From Nitrososphaerota archaeon (lineage in GTDB: Archaea > Thermoproteota > Nitrososphaeria > Nitrososphaerales > Nitrosopumilaceae), in contig JAGWHQ010000005.1 in the NCBI GenBank assembly GCA_028866655.1, forward strand, positions 1 through 64,000: a stretch of DNA of 64,000 nucleotides, written 5' to 3'. The notes under the pieces were generated by a model. The model was given only the letters and a program-made list of their open reading frames with translations. It had not been told where the DNA came from and ran no database searches. A program made the translations under genes and the position numbers. Shown here in pieces: positions 1 through 9,841 of the stretch (positions within the stretch are counted from its first letter, which is position 1; each line of letters begins with the position of its first letter).

Positions 1-241
1 GACCAATGCCTTCTCTTTCAAAGTGCTTGTTGAGTTCTGCAACCCATCTTTCTCTTGTGTCGCCACCGAGACCGTGCACTCTGAGCCAGAACGCAATTAC
101 TCCGAGAAGGAATACTGTGAACATGATGGTTGCAAATATGTAGACCATCACATCATAGAATAGCGGGTCGTAGTTTGGACCTATCTGACCTGCAAAGTTT
201 GACAGCATACCTACGAGCATAGTGAATATCGTGCTCATCAT
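1..241 (-). CDS. Small membrane protein, truncated by window edge; possible AMO-associated subunit
   Basis: Reverse strand reads MMSTIFTMLVGMLSNFAGQIGPNYDPLFYDVMVYIFATIMFTVFLLGVIAFWLRVHGLGGDTRERWVAELNKHFEREGIG..., one hydrophobic helix and a charged tail; TATA-like tatatatc about 25 bp upstream. Confidence 0.7.
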   Translation of the reverse strand, partial: MMSTIFTMLVGMLSNFAGQIGPNYDPLFYDVMVYIFATIMFTVFLLGVIAFWLRVHGLGGDTRERWVAELNKHFEREGIG

Positions 242-337
242 GATTCCAAACAATTTAGGTGCGATATATACATTTCTGTAAGAGATGAAAAATAGAGATC
301 TAATACGAGATTAATAAAATAAGAAAAAAGAGAAGAA

Positions 338-637
338 CTAAGCTCTCTTTGCTTTTTCCGCTTGCTTTGCTCTTACGACAAAGGCAATGAAGATTCCACC
401 GAATATTCCACCTGATATGATTGATGCACCGACTACACCGTTTGCATCAAGATATGGAGTACCTGAACCTGCGTGCGGATTATTTTGTACTGCCTGTACC
501 TTAGCTCTTGCCAATGCTAACTCCTGTTCGAGTCCAAGACCACCACCTGGTGTGTATTGAGCTGCTGCAAATGGAGCAAATGTAGAGGCTGCGAATAGAG
601 CCAACAGTACAGTTCCAACAATTATTGGTGTTTTCAT
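338..637 (-). CDS. Secreted/membrane-anchored small protein (signal peptide, Ala-rich helix, C-terminal TM, basic tail)
   Basis: 99-aa ORF with signal peptide (MKTPIIVGTVLLALFAASTFAPFAAAQ) and C-terminal TM helix. Confidence 0.75.
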   Translation of the reverse strand: MKTPIIVGTVLLALFAASTFAPFAAAQYTPGGGLGLEQELALARAKVQAVQNNPHAGSGTPYLDANGVVGASIISGGIFGGIFIAFVVRAKQAEKAKRA

Positions 638-743
638 ATGAATACCTAATTGAGATTCGATTTCGTAGATATTTAACTTTTATGCAATCAACACTTGAAA
701 TGGGTCAAGTAACATTTATGTTTCCTTAAAAAACAAGCGGTTC

Positions 744-1193
744 GTGGGTCGACTCCATTCACATAGACACGGTAAATCACATTCAACAAGGCCGATCACT
801 CCTAGTACACCTACATGGGTAAAACAGAGTTCAGCCGAGATTGAGGAATTAATTGTGAAATATGCAAAAGAGGGTTTGCCTCCAAGCAAGATTGGAATAA
901 AATTACGCGATCAACATGCGATACCAATTACAAGACAAATTGTCAAAAAATCAATTACAGAGATTCTCGAACAGAAGGGAGTCAAAACAGAAATGCCTGA
1001 AGACTTGAATAACTTGGTAAACAAGGCACTTGGTCTACAGAAACATTTGAGGGAGAATAAATCTGATAAAAGAAATGTCAGATCGCTTGAACTCCTAGAG
1101 GCAAAGGTTCACAGATTATCTTCATATTACAAGAAGATTGGAAAGATACCTAAAACCTGGAAATATAAGGCAGTCATTGCTCAACTCGAGTAA
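744..1193 (+). CDS. rps15: 30S ribosomal protein S15 (uS15)
   Basis: GTG start; archaeal S15 pattern MGRLHSHRHGKSHSTRP...SLELLEAKVHRLSSYYKKIGKIPKTWKY. Confidence 0.95.
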   Translation: MGRLHSHRHGKSHSTRPITPSTPTWVKQSSAEIEELIVKYAKEGLPPSKIGIKLRDQHAIPITRQIVKKSITEILEQKGVKTEMPEDLNNLVNKALGLQKHLRENKSDKRNVRSLELLEAKVHRLSSYYKKIGKIPKTWKYKAVIAQLE

Positions 1194-2611
1194 TGGCAAA
1201 GTTAGATCAAGCATTATCTTATTTTCATGACAGAGTTTCTGATTGTATCAAAACAGGTAAGAATATTTCAGTAATCACTCATCTTGACTGTGACGGAATA
1301 ACTTCTGGTAGCATTGTTACAAAATCTTTGATCAGGTCAGGTGCAAAATGTACCGTACGTACTGTAAATGAGTTCAGCAAAAATATTATTGAAAAAATGA
1401 AAAGTGATTCAAGACAGTTTCACATAATCACAGATCTTGGAGGAGGATTTGCAAAGGATATTGACGAAGCATTAGGAGAAGACTGGATAGTAGTTGATCA
1501 TCATCAAATACCAAATGAAGAATTTGACAATCAAAAAGTCATCAATGCTTGGAAATATGATGTAGATGGAGGAAAGGACGTTTCTGCAGGAGGTATGGCA
1601 TACCTTGTTTCAAAGGCACTCCACAAGGAAAACACAGATTTGGCATGGATTGCAGTTGTTGCAGCATTAGGGGATAGACAAGATCAAGGCGAAAAGAAAT
1701 CATTTACAGGATTAAATTTAGAAATTGCATCTACTGCAAAGAAGAATAATCAAGTAGAAATCGATTTAGATATTTTACTTGTTGGTAGAGAAACAAGACC
1801 ATTACCAGATGCACTTGCATTTACCTCACAACCTTTCATTGAGGGACTAACTTGGAATCGCGATGCATGTCTTTCACTTTTAAATTCCTCAGGAATAAAA
1901 TTAAAGGACGGTAGTAGGTGGCGGGTTCCTGCTGAACTAACAGAAGATGAAAAACGTGCACTTCTTCAAACTATATCAAAGTACATTTCAACTAAAAATG
2001 CAAGTGACATACTCGATGAGCTTGTAGGGTACACATACACATTATCTGGCGAAGACAAGAGAAGTTTCCTTCGTGATGCAAGAGAGTTTTCAACTATGCT
2101 AAACTCTTGTGGTAGAATTCGCAAGGCAGGAGTTGGGATAGCAATTTGCATGGGTGACAGAACCAAGATGCTACAAGAGGGCGAAAATATTTTGGTAGAA
2201 TACAGGACATTTTTGAGGACATACATGAACACACTTTCTAGCGAAAGATGGAGAATAACCGATAATGGTCATTACTTGATGGTAAATGGAGAAGGTCTAG
2301 TACCTGAAAATATGACGGGTGCCGTATCATCACTTCTTGGAGGATCACAGAAGAATACAGGAAAGATAATCATACTCAGAACAAACGGTGAAGAGGGAAC
2401 AATAAAGTTCTCTTCACGCAAATCCACAGGTTGTAAATCTGAAGTAAATTTGGGATTATTAATGCGAGAATGTGCTGCAAGAGTATCAGGTGTAGGAGGA
2501 GGTCATGCAGCAGCTGCAGGTGCAAGAATTACAAAAGACAAATTGGATGAATTTCTGGATTACTTGGAAAAAAATGTCTCTAGAATGCAAAGTTCAAGTG
2601 TTTCTGAATAA
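1193..2611 (+). CDS. DHH/DHHA1 phosphoesterase, archaeal RecJ-like
   Basis: Motifs HLDCDGITSG, VVDHHQIP, GGGHAAAAGARI; start overlaps rps15 stop. Confidence 0.88.
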   Translation: MAKLDQALSYFHDRVSDCIKTGKNISVITHLDCDGITSGSIVTKSLIRSGAKCTVRTVNEFSKNIIEKMKSDSRQFHIITDLGGGFAKDIDEALGEDWIVVDHHQIPNEEFDNQKVINAWKYDVDGGKDVSAGGMAYLVSKALHKENTDLAWIAVVAALGDRQDQGEKKSFTGLNLEIASTAKKNNQVEIDLDILLVGRETRPLPDALAFTSQPFIEGLTWNRDACLSLLNSSGIKLKDGSRWRVPAELTEDEKRALLQTISKYISTKNASDILDELVGYTYTLSGEDKRSFLRDAREFSTMLNSCGRIRKAGVGIAICMGDRTKMLQEGENILVEYRTFLRTYMNTLSSERWRITDNGHYLMVNGEGLVPENMTGAVSSLLGGSQKNTGKIIILRTNGEEGTIKFSSRKSTGCKSEVNLGLLMRECAARVSGVGGGHAAAAGARITKDKLDEFLDYLEKNVSRMQSSSVSE

Positions 2612-2816
2612 TCTTTCAGAAAAAAAGGCAGAATCCATAAGAAAATCTTTGGAGCCTGACAATGTAGATTTTCCAGAGAATCTTTCTTTTAGAATTGAAA
2701 AAGATAAGACAATACTGATTTTTACATTCGAGGGTAAAGGAAATATACGAACATTGATTTCTACTATTGATGAAGTTCTTGAACAGACTCAAGTTATACT
2801 CAAAGTGACTAGTTGA
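2574..2816 (+). CDS. pcc1: KEOPS complex subunit Pcc1-like
   Basis: About 80 aa (MSLECKVQVFLNNLSEKKAESIRKSLEPDN...SFRIEKDKTILIFTFEGKGNIRTLISTIDEVL); the in-frame ATG at 2574 is preferred over the track start. Confidence 0.75.
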   Translation: MSLECKVQVFLNNLSEKKAESIRKSLEPDNVDFPENLSFRIEKDKTILIFTFEGKGNIRTLISTIDEVLEQTQVILKVTS

Positions 2817-4078
2817 TGCTTGACCCAAAACTTCTTCGAGACAGTCCAGACAAGATCAAAAACATGTTAGAAGCCAGGGCTATCAGATTTCCTCTTGATG
2901 AATTAATTGCGCTAGATAAGGACAGAAGAGAATTAATTATAAAAACTGACGAGTTTCGAAAAAAAAGAAATGAAGTATCATTAGAAATTGCAAGAAAAAA
3001 GAAAGCAAGGGAGGATGCATCAGGTCTTATAGATCAAATGCAGACAGTTTCAGACAGTCTTAAGAAATTAGAAGAGGATCAGATAACAGTAGAAGAAAAA
3101 TTCACAAAACTTTCACTAACGCTACCCAACATGATACACGAATCAGTCCCTATTGGAAAAGATGAGACTGCAAATAAAGAAATAAAAAAATGGGGCAGCA
3201 TACCTGTTTTTGATTTTGAGGTAAAGGACCACATAGATTTGACACAGAATCTAGATCTTGTAGATTTAGAGAGAGCTGCCAAGGTTTCAGGAGCAAGATT
3301 TTACTATCTCAAAAATCAACTTGTCAGATTAAACCAAGCGTTATTACAATTTGCACTTGATTTTTTGTCCGAGAAAAGCTACACCCCAATACAAACGCCA
3401 TTTTTGATAAACAGAGGAGCCATGGAAGGCGCCATAATTGCCCAGGATTTCGAGGAGGTAATTTACAAGATAGAGGACGAAGACCTCTACCTCATAGGAA
3501 CAAGCGAACATGCGGTGGCATCAATGCATTCAGACGAGATAATCGACGGTAAAAAATTACCCCTGCGATATGCAGGAATTAGTACATGTTTTAGAAAAGA
3601 AGCAGGAGCCCATGGCAGAGACCAGAAGGGAATATTTCGTGTACATCAATTTGAAAAAGTAGAACAGTTTGTATTTACAAGACCTGAAGATTCATGGCGC
3701 GAACATGAGAGAATGCTTGCAATTACAGAAGAATTTTATCAAAAAATAGAGATACCATATAGAATAATGCTATTATCAAGTGGAGATTTGGGCAAGGTTT
3801 CTGCCAAGACCTACGATCTAGAAGCATGGATGGTAGGACAGAAAAACTACAGAGAGATAGTATCCTGTTCCAATTGTCTTGATTTTCAAGCAAGAAGGCT
3901 GAAAATAAGATTTAGAGACAAAACAAATGAGCAACCACAATATCTACATTCTTTGAACAGTACTCTAGTAGCAACCACACGAACAATGGTTGCAATAATA
4001 GAAAATTTCCAGACTAAAGATGGACATATTGCAGTTCCAAAGGCATTGCAAAAATATGTAGGCTCTAGCCTCATCTAA
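2816..4078 (+). CDS. serS: Seryl-tRNA synthetase (class II)
   Basis: MLDPKLLRDSPDKIKNMLEARA...; motif 2/3 region GTSEHAVASMHSDEII, FRKEAGAHGRDQKGIFRVHQFEKVEQFVF. Confidence 0.96.
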   Translation: MLDPKLLRDSPDKIKNMLEARAIRFPLDELIALDKDRRELIIKTDEFRKKRNEVSLEIARKKKAREDASGLIDQMQTVSDSLKKLEEDQITVEEKFTKLSLTLPNMIHESVPIGKDETANKEIKKWGSIPVFDFEVKDHIDLTQNLDLVDLERAAKVSGARFYYLKNQLVRLNQALLQFALDFLSEKSYTPIQTPFLINRGAMEGAIIAQDFEEVIYKIEDEDLYLIGTSEHAVASMHSDEIIDGKKLPLRYAGISTCFRKEAGAHGRDQKGIFRVHQFEKVEQFVFTRPEDSWREHERMLAITEEFYQKIEIPYRIMLLSSGDLGKVSAKTYDLEAWMVGQKNYREIVSCSNCLDFQARRLKIRFRDKTNEQPQYLHSLNSTLVATTRTMVAIIENFQTKDGHIAVPKALQKYVGSSLI

Positions 4079-4121
4079 AATGTCGTACAACTTATATTTT
4101 GGCCTCAGAAGTTCATCATAG

Positions 4122-4736
4122 TTGGCACGTCAAAAGACTGCAAGAGTAAAAGACAAGTGGAGAGAAAAAAAGTGGGTTACAGTACTGCTTCCTGCATCAT
4201 TTGACAAAAAACCAATTGCTTACATTCCAGTTACTGATGATGATAGTGCAATAGGCAGAGTAATCGAGGTCACATTACACGACATACTAAAAGGAGATCC
4301 TTCCCAGCACCAATTCAAATTGTATTTCCAGGTTCACAAAATAGACGGAGAAACTGCAACTACCATTTTCAAGAGATTTGAATATGCAAAGGAGTTTCTA
4401 AGAAGTCTTGTGAGACGAGGCTCATCATTGATTAGTTTTATCGCAGATGTCAAGACCAAAGATGGATACATCTTCAGAATAAAGATAGTTGCATTAACAC
4501 AGAAAAAGTTGAACACTTCACGAAAACATGCAATCAGATTAGTTGCTCAAGAGATAATGTCAAAAACCATTCCAGAGATGACAATAGATCAATTCATCCA
4601 GGCTACAGTATTTGGAAAAATAAACTCAGATATCATGGCTGCTGTCAAGAAAATAGTTCATGTGAGACACGTTGGAATTGAAAAGGCAAAGCTCATAAGA
4701 ACTGCAGAGGGCGAAATTGCTCTATTGCAAGCCTAA
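4122..4736 (+). CDS. rps3ae: 30S ribosomal protein S3Ae (eS1)
   Basis: TTG start; archaeal/eukaryotic S3Ae family pattern (RVIEVTLHDILKGD...RIKIVALTQKK). Confidence 0.93.
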   Translation: MARQKTARVKDKWREKKWVTVLLPASFDKKPIAYIPVTDDDSAIGRVIEVTLHDILKGDPSQHQFKLYFQVHKIDGETATTIFKRFEYAKEFLRSLVRRGSSLISFIADVKTKDGYIFRIKIVALTQKKLNTSRKHAIRLVAQEIMSKTIPEMTIDQFIQATVFGKINSDIMAAVKKIVHVRHVGIEKAKLIRTAEGEIALLQA

Positions 4737-4772
4737 TAGATATAATCCATCTTACTACACATATCATACAAC

Positions 4773-5195
4773 ATGGCACACCAGTTAGAAGTAACGATGG
4801 AGGTAATCTTACACGCTACAGAAGACAGTAAGAAAATCTTTGATCCGGTCTTTGAGCTATTTCAGATAAATGAAGATGAATTCATCATAGAAAGAACTCT
4901 TGGTCACTATGGAAATACAATATTACTTGCCAAAACAACACTAACAAAAAAATGTGCAGAGGAATTTATCAAAAAGATAGCATCCAAGATTCCAAAGACC
5001 CAGATGAAGGAGTTAATAGAAAATATAGACATGTATTTTGAAGACACTTCATTTTTTTTGAGAATAGGCAAAAATGAGATTGTACGAAAAGAAATCAGCC
5101 TACAGCAAAATAATGCAATAAAAATCAAGATAAAAATGCCAGTCTACAAAAAAGACCAAATTGCAAAAAAATACATAGAATTACTTACAGTTTGA
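4773..5195 (+). CDS. RNA-binding protein of the exosome-linked COG1325 type
   Basis: 140-aa ORF; LEVTMEVILHATEDSKKI...ERTLGHYGNTILLAKTTLTKK pattern. Confidence 0.7.
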   Translation: MAHQLEVTMEVILHATEDSKKIFDPVFELFQINEDEFIIERTLGHYGNTILLAKTTLTKKCAEEFIKKIASKIPKTQMKELIENIDMYFEDTSFFLRIGKNEIVRKEISLQQNNAIKIKIKMPVYKKDQIAKKYIELLTV

Positions 5196-5249
5196 ATAAA
5201 ATCTGCAAAGCCAAAGCATGATTTAATAATATTTATCAGCCTAAGAGAA

Positions 5250-5325
5250 AGGGGATGAGGTAATATTTTTGCCGCTCCAGTCTGAGCATCTGCTGTGAGG
5301 AAGCCGCGACGAACCGACCCACAAA
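5250..5325 (+). ncRNA. Unclassified ncRNA candidate (GC-rich island with weak C/D-like boxes)
   Basis: GC-rich block gccgctccagtctgagcatctgctgtgaggaagccgcgacgaaccgaccc in an AT-rich intergenic region; TATA-like taataatattt about 25 bp upstream; repeated TGAGG and one CTGA; T-rich downstream. Strand and ends uncertain. Confidence 0.4.
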
Positions 5326-5382
5326 CCTTTTGATCTATTTTCATACGGTTCTTTTAAATAGAGTGGATCCTGTTTTTTCGCT

Positions 5383-6834
5383 GTGAAAACAGATTATGAT
5401 ATCATAGTAGCTGGAGGAGGGCTTGCAGGAATGATTGCTGCCCAATCAGCCGCGTATTACTCTAAACAGAGATTATCAATTCTAATAATAGACAGAAATC
5501 CAGAACTCACCATAGGAAAGAAGACAATCAATGGATGGGTTTGTGGAGATGCGGTTGGAAAGAACACTGTAGATTACATGACTGAGAGGATCAAAATTGC
5601 ATGGGGCAATCCTGAGATCGAACATCCAGTAAAAGGTGTAATGGCATTTTCCCCCGATAGAGAAACATCAATTCCCTTTGATGGTGATGGATACATGCTC
5701 AATAGACAACAGCTTCCTCAACGTCAGCTTCGCGATGCAAAAAAGGCAGGAATTAACATCCAATATTCTGTAGCACTAAGAGGTTTGCTGTATGATAATG
5801 GAACTGTTGTTGGTGTAGAAGGAACAAATCTAATTACAAATGAGCCATTCAAAAAAACTGCAAAGATAGTGGTTGACGCCACAGGAGTTACTTCGATGTT
5901 AAGAAATGGTTTGACCATAAGTTCAAAGATTGAACGAAAGATAGACCGTGATGATTTAGAATCTACTGGAAGACACATCATGAAATTTGAACAAGGCATA
6001 GAAGATAAGAAAGATTTTGATCCTGACTATTGCATCATCCATCTTGATCAAGACATCGCTCCTGGAGGATACGGATGGGTCTTTCCAAAAGGAAAGAACA
6101 AGGTCAACATAGGATTAGGCGTACAACAAAAAGAATTGATAAAAAGAAATCACAGACTTGGCACACATGATGATGTTACAAAACTGATCAATGATTATGT
6201 AAAGATAAACAAAGCAATCAAGAATCCAAAGCTATCAGACGATGCAATGGATTCTAATAATGTGACAGGCAACTGGCAAGTTTCTGTTAGAAGACAAAAT
6301 GATTGTCTAGTTGCAAATGGATACATGCTTGTTGGAGATTCAGCATGGATGCCAAAACCACTTGATGCTGGAGGAATTGGTCCTGCAATAGTTGCAGCTA
6401 CCATACTAGGTAAAAATGCAGTAAATGCAATTGAGGCAAACGATGTTAGTGAAACAGGTCTTTGGCAATATAATATTGATTTCATAAATGATTATGGATA
6501 CAAAACAGCAGGTCTAGAAGTTTTCAGACGACTACTTCAAACACTTACAAATGATCAGATAAACTATGGAATGAAACACTTTTTGTCAAAACTAGATGTA
6601 GAAGCAATCAGTAAGGGAGAGCATCCAGACTTTGGAACAGTTGGAAAACTAGGCATGTTGATAAGAGGAGCTCTTAACAAAAAGTTGGCAGATTCATTAA
6701 GATTCACTGCACAACAGAACAAAACACTAACAGACCATTATTACAACTACCCCAAAAAGCCAGAGGGTTTTGAAGACTGGCAGAAAACCTTGCATCATAT
6801 TCTAGATGAATCATTTGCAAAGATAGAAGTCTAG
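5383..6834 (+). CDS. Geranylgeranyl reductase family FAD-dependent oxidoreductase
   Basis: GTG start; N-terminal FAD motif DIIVAGGGLAGMIAAQSA and GDSAWMPKPLDAGGIGPA. Confidence 0.9.
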   Translation: MKTDYDIIVAGGGLAGMIAAQSAAYYSKQRLSILIIDRNPELTIGKKTINGWVCGDAVGKNTVDYMTERIKIAWGNPEIEHPVKGVMAFSPDRETSIPFDGDGYMLNRQQLPQRQLRDAKKAGINIQYSVALRGLLYDNGTVVGVEGTNLITNEPFKKTAKIVVDATGVTSMLRNGLTISSKIERKIDRDDLESTGRHIMKFEQGIEDKKDFDPDYCIIHLDQDIAPGGYGWVFPKGKNKVNIGLGVQQKELIKRNHRLGTHDDVTKLINDYVKINKAIKNPKLSDDAMDSNNVTGNWQVSVRRQNDCLVANGYMLVGDSAWMPKPLDAGGIGPAIVAATILGKNAVNAIEANDVSETGLWQYNIDFINDYGYKTAGLEVFRRLLQTLTNDQINYGMKHFLSKLDVEAISKGEHPDFGTVGKLGMLIRGALNKKLADSLRFTAQQNKTLTDHYYNYPKKPEGFEDWQKTLHHILDESFAKIEV

Positions 6835-6977
6835 ATTTAGAAAACTTTCAGGCATTAAAACCACTTACAAAACAATAGGTAGGACAAGACAGGCACAGTA
6901 CAAGATTATTCATTAATAGAATGCCTTTCAAACATTAATTCTCCTATCCCAATACCAGAATAGAAGACATTTTTAAA

Positions 6978-7802
6978 TTGAGGATAAGACTTGAAGCAAT
7001 TGTGCTTGCAGAATCATCATTATACATTGACTGGAATAATTCTTTTGAAGTTTTAGACAAGGCATATGCAGCTAATCTGTTTGTACTCATAATAGGACCA
7101 AAAGGAACTGGTAAGACAACACTGGTGAGACAATTTGCGGCAAAGCGAGGAATTAATCTTGAATCAATTAATTTCAGTTTGAGAACCCGTGAAAGTCATC
7201 TAGTAGGTGCAAAGACATTAGAGAATGGAGCAATTGGATTTGAACAAGGAATTCTAGTCAAGTCCATGAAAGAGGGCAATATGCTATATCTTGATGAAAT
7301 AAATTCTGCTGAAGCAGACGTGCTTCTTCGTCTTGATGAAGCATTAGATGATAGAAGACAACTAGTCCTAAAAGAATCAAGTGGAGAATTGATCAATGCT
7401 GCAAAAGGATGGTTTGTGGTTGCTACAATCAACCCATTATCTCATGTAGGTACAAAAGAGCTTCCACCTCAATTGCTGAGTAGATTTCCAATAAGACTTA
7501 GACTAGATTATCCACCAGAGGAAATTGAATTCCAGATAGTCAAACAGTATTCTTCAGGATCTCATGAAAAAGACATCATGCAAGGAATAAAGTTGGCAAA
7601 TATTTTACGACAGGCAGCCGCAGTTGAAGAGTTATACTATTCTCCAAGTTTGCGTGAAACAATAGCATTTGCAAAGATACTTGATTCAGGTATGAAAACA
7701 AGACAAGCTGCAGAGGTAGTGTTTGCCAATGTATACTTGCAATGGGGCAATGTAGAATTTCAAAAAGTAAACGACATCATAACATCAATGTTTGGTAGTT
7801 AA
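6978..7802 (+). CDS. MoxR/CobS-type AAA+ ATPase
   Basis: Walker A GPKGTGKTT, Walker B MLYLDEIN; overlaps the VWA gene. Confidence 0.88.
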   Translation: MRIRLEAIVLAESSLYIDWNNSFEVLDKAYAANLFVLIIGPKGTGKTTLVRQFAAKRGINLESINFSLRTRESHLVGAKTLENGAIGFEQGILVKSMKEGNMLYLDEINSAEADVLLRLDEALDDRRQLVLKESSGELINAAKGWFVVATINPLSHVGTKELPPQLLSRFPIRLRLDYPPEEIEFQIVKQYSSGSHEKDIMQGIKLANILRQAAAVEELYYSPSLRETIAFAKILDSGMKTRQAAEVVFANVYLQWGNVEFQKVNDIITSMFGS

Positions 7803-9367
7803 TGCAATCATTACATCTCCGAAATGACACATTACTTGAGATAGCTACATTTCTTGTAAGAAGATGGTCTGAAAAAGAATCCGTCACAGTTAGTATATCG
7901 GATCAAAAAGAAGTACAGACCAAGTTGCGAGAAAATAAAGTGATGATGTTCCCATTAGAGAAGTATCAGGGAACAGACTTTCAAAAATATAGACAATTCA
8001 GAACAGCATTATGGTATGAAGCAATGCGAATTAGATATTCAAATAAAATTCTCAGTAATGACCATGCATTTGGCTTTATTCTCAATACTCTTGAGACAAG
8101 AAGAATTGAGATCATAGCAAGAACGGTTTGGCAAGGGATGGATAGTGAAATCATCTTCAGGTATGGTGTTTCGTGGCTTTACAGACCATTATTGAATACG
8201 CTATACGGGAACACTAGAATTGTAGAAGGCTTTTCGCAATATTTCTTGCTAGGAGACATCAAAGGAGAACTTTCACCTAGTGCATTTGAGAAGGTTCAGA
8301 GAGCAAGCAAGTTAGCTATTGAGATAGTTAAAGAGGCCATTGAAAAAAAATATGAAACAGATTGGCTTGAAAAAAAGGTACCAGAAATAATCAAAATTCT
8401 AGAAATTGATCCGCTCTTAACTATTCCAATATCAATACCCAAAATCAGTTCTGGAATGGCACTTTCAGATCAGGAATTTGTAAAGACTTTGAACAAGATT
8501 GCAAAATATCGTGAAAATGATTTTGGCGAACTGGATCCACAAAAAATTACAGAAGGCAGAGAGGTCTTTGAAGAATTCAAGGTTTTACTAGAAGAATCAA
8601 AGAGAACAGAGAACAAAGGGCTAAACAGCGAAGTGATAGGAGTAAACATTCCCACTGCAACAAATGTAGATGAGACAAAAATTGTTGATACAGATCTAAT
8701 AAATCACCTGAAAGCAAAATTCAAAGAATGGAAATCAGGCTGGAAAGAAGAACATGTTTTCACTGGAGATGAATTTGATGAAGAATCACACATGGAAGGC
8801 CACAAGCCATTTCTGTCAGATAGAAAAATTGCAATCAAGACCAAGATTGTGATACTCCTTGATCATTCATCCAGTATAGCAAACCAAGAGATACAGTACA
8901 AAAAAGCAACACTTGCATTATGCGAAGTTTTGGAATATCTAAAAGTAAAATTTTCAGTATATGCATTTAACACAGAACAAAAACAAGTTATTTGTTGGTT
9001 GATAAAACCAGAAAATTTGAAATGGAATAATATTTCTGCAAAGAGACTTGTAAAAATAAAAGCAAATGGTAGTACTCCACTAGCAGAAGTTTACAATATG
9101 TTGCTACCATCTCTTCGATCAAAAAAACCGGACATATTTTTGACACTAACAGATGGTGAACCGTCGGATCCTGATGCAGTTCGTTCCATAATAAGAGATT
9201 TCAAATCAATTGGAATAAAGATGGTTGCAATAGGCTGTGGGCCAGATACAGAAGATGCAATAATGATTGCAAACAATCTCAGAAGACTTGGTTACGAACG
9301 TACTCTTGCTGTAAGTAGACTAAGTGATATTCCAAAAAGAGTTTTGAATGTACTAGGAACTAGTTGA
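7802..9367 (+). CDS. VWA-domain protein, CobT/CoxE-like partner of MoxR
   Basis: C-terminal MIDAS motif DHSSS plus TDGEPSD; N-terminal CobT-like LNTLETRRIE segment. Confidence 0.85.
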   Translation: MQSLHLRNDTLLEIATFLVRRWSEKESVTVSISDQKEVQTKLRENKVMMFPLEKYQGTDFQKYRQFRTALWYEAMRIRYSNKILSNDHAFGFILNTLETRRIEIIARTVWQGMDSEIIFRYGVSWLYRPLLNTLYGNTRIVEGFSQYFLLGDIKGELSPSAFEKVQRASKLAIEIVKEAIEKKYETDWLEKKVPEIIKILEIDPLLTIPISIPKISSGMALSDQEFVKTLNKIAKYRENDFGELDPQKITEGREVFEEFKVLLEESKRTENKGLNSEVIGVNIPTATNVDETKIVDTDLINHLKAKFKEWKSGWKEEHVFTGDEFDEESHMEGHKPFLSDRKIAIKTKIVILLDHSSSIANQEIQYKKATLALCEVLEYLKVKFSVYAFNTEQKQVICWLIKPENLKWNNISAKRLVKIKANGSTPLAEVYNMLLPSLRSKKPDIFLTLTDGEPSDPDAVRSIIRDFKSIGIKMVAIGCGPDTEDAIMIANNLRRLGYERTLAVSRLSDIPKRVLNVLGTS

Positions 9368-9368
9368 A

Positions 9369-9827
9369 ATGAAATGTCTATCAGTATCGCAACCTTATGC
9401 CGATTTGATAATTAGTGGTAAAAAAACAATAGAGCTGAGAACATGGAATACAAAATTTAGAGGTGAATTTCTAATTCATGCACCAATCAAAATCAAAGAC
9501 AGTGCATGCGAGAGATTAGGCATTGAAAAATCTAGTCTTCGAACAGGAGTAATAATAGGAAAAGCTGAGATTTACGATGTAAAATCATACGAATCCATAA
9601 AGGATCTCAAGAATGATTATAACAAACATTTTACAACCGAGGAATTTTTACGTCACAGATATGGATTTCTTCTTAGAAAACCACAGGCTCTCAGAGTTCC
9701 AATTCCATACAAGGGTAGATTAGGGTTTTTTGAAGTTAGTATGCGTGCAGGATTACCATCAAACAATGACATCAAATCAGAATTATTTGATGAAGAATAC
9801 AGATACCAATGGATAGGAAAACACTAA
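9369..9827 (+). CDS. ASCH domain protein
   Basis: MKCLSVSQPYADLIISGKKTIELRTWNTKFRGEFLIHAP is a typical ASCH motif. Confidence 0.85.
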   Translation: MKCLSVSQPYADLIISGKKTIELRTWNTKFRGEFLIHAPIKIKDSACERLGIEKSSLRTGVIIGKAEIYDVKSYESIKDLKNDYNKHFTTEEFLRHRYGFLLRKPQALRVPIPYKGRLGFFEVSMRAGLPSNNDIKSELFDEEYRYQWIGKH

Positions 9828-9841
9828 GTAAAATAAAGAAA

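Noticed and set aside
5250-5325. RNase P RNA fragment (GAGGAAG-like string)
   Set aside because: The gap is far too short for an RNase P RNA and the other conserved regions are not present.
5144-5344. 66-aa minus-strand ORF over the intergenic GC-rich block
   Set aside because: Composition is not protein-like and it overlaps the end of the COG1325 gene; an ncRNA explains the GC island better.
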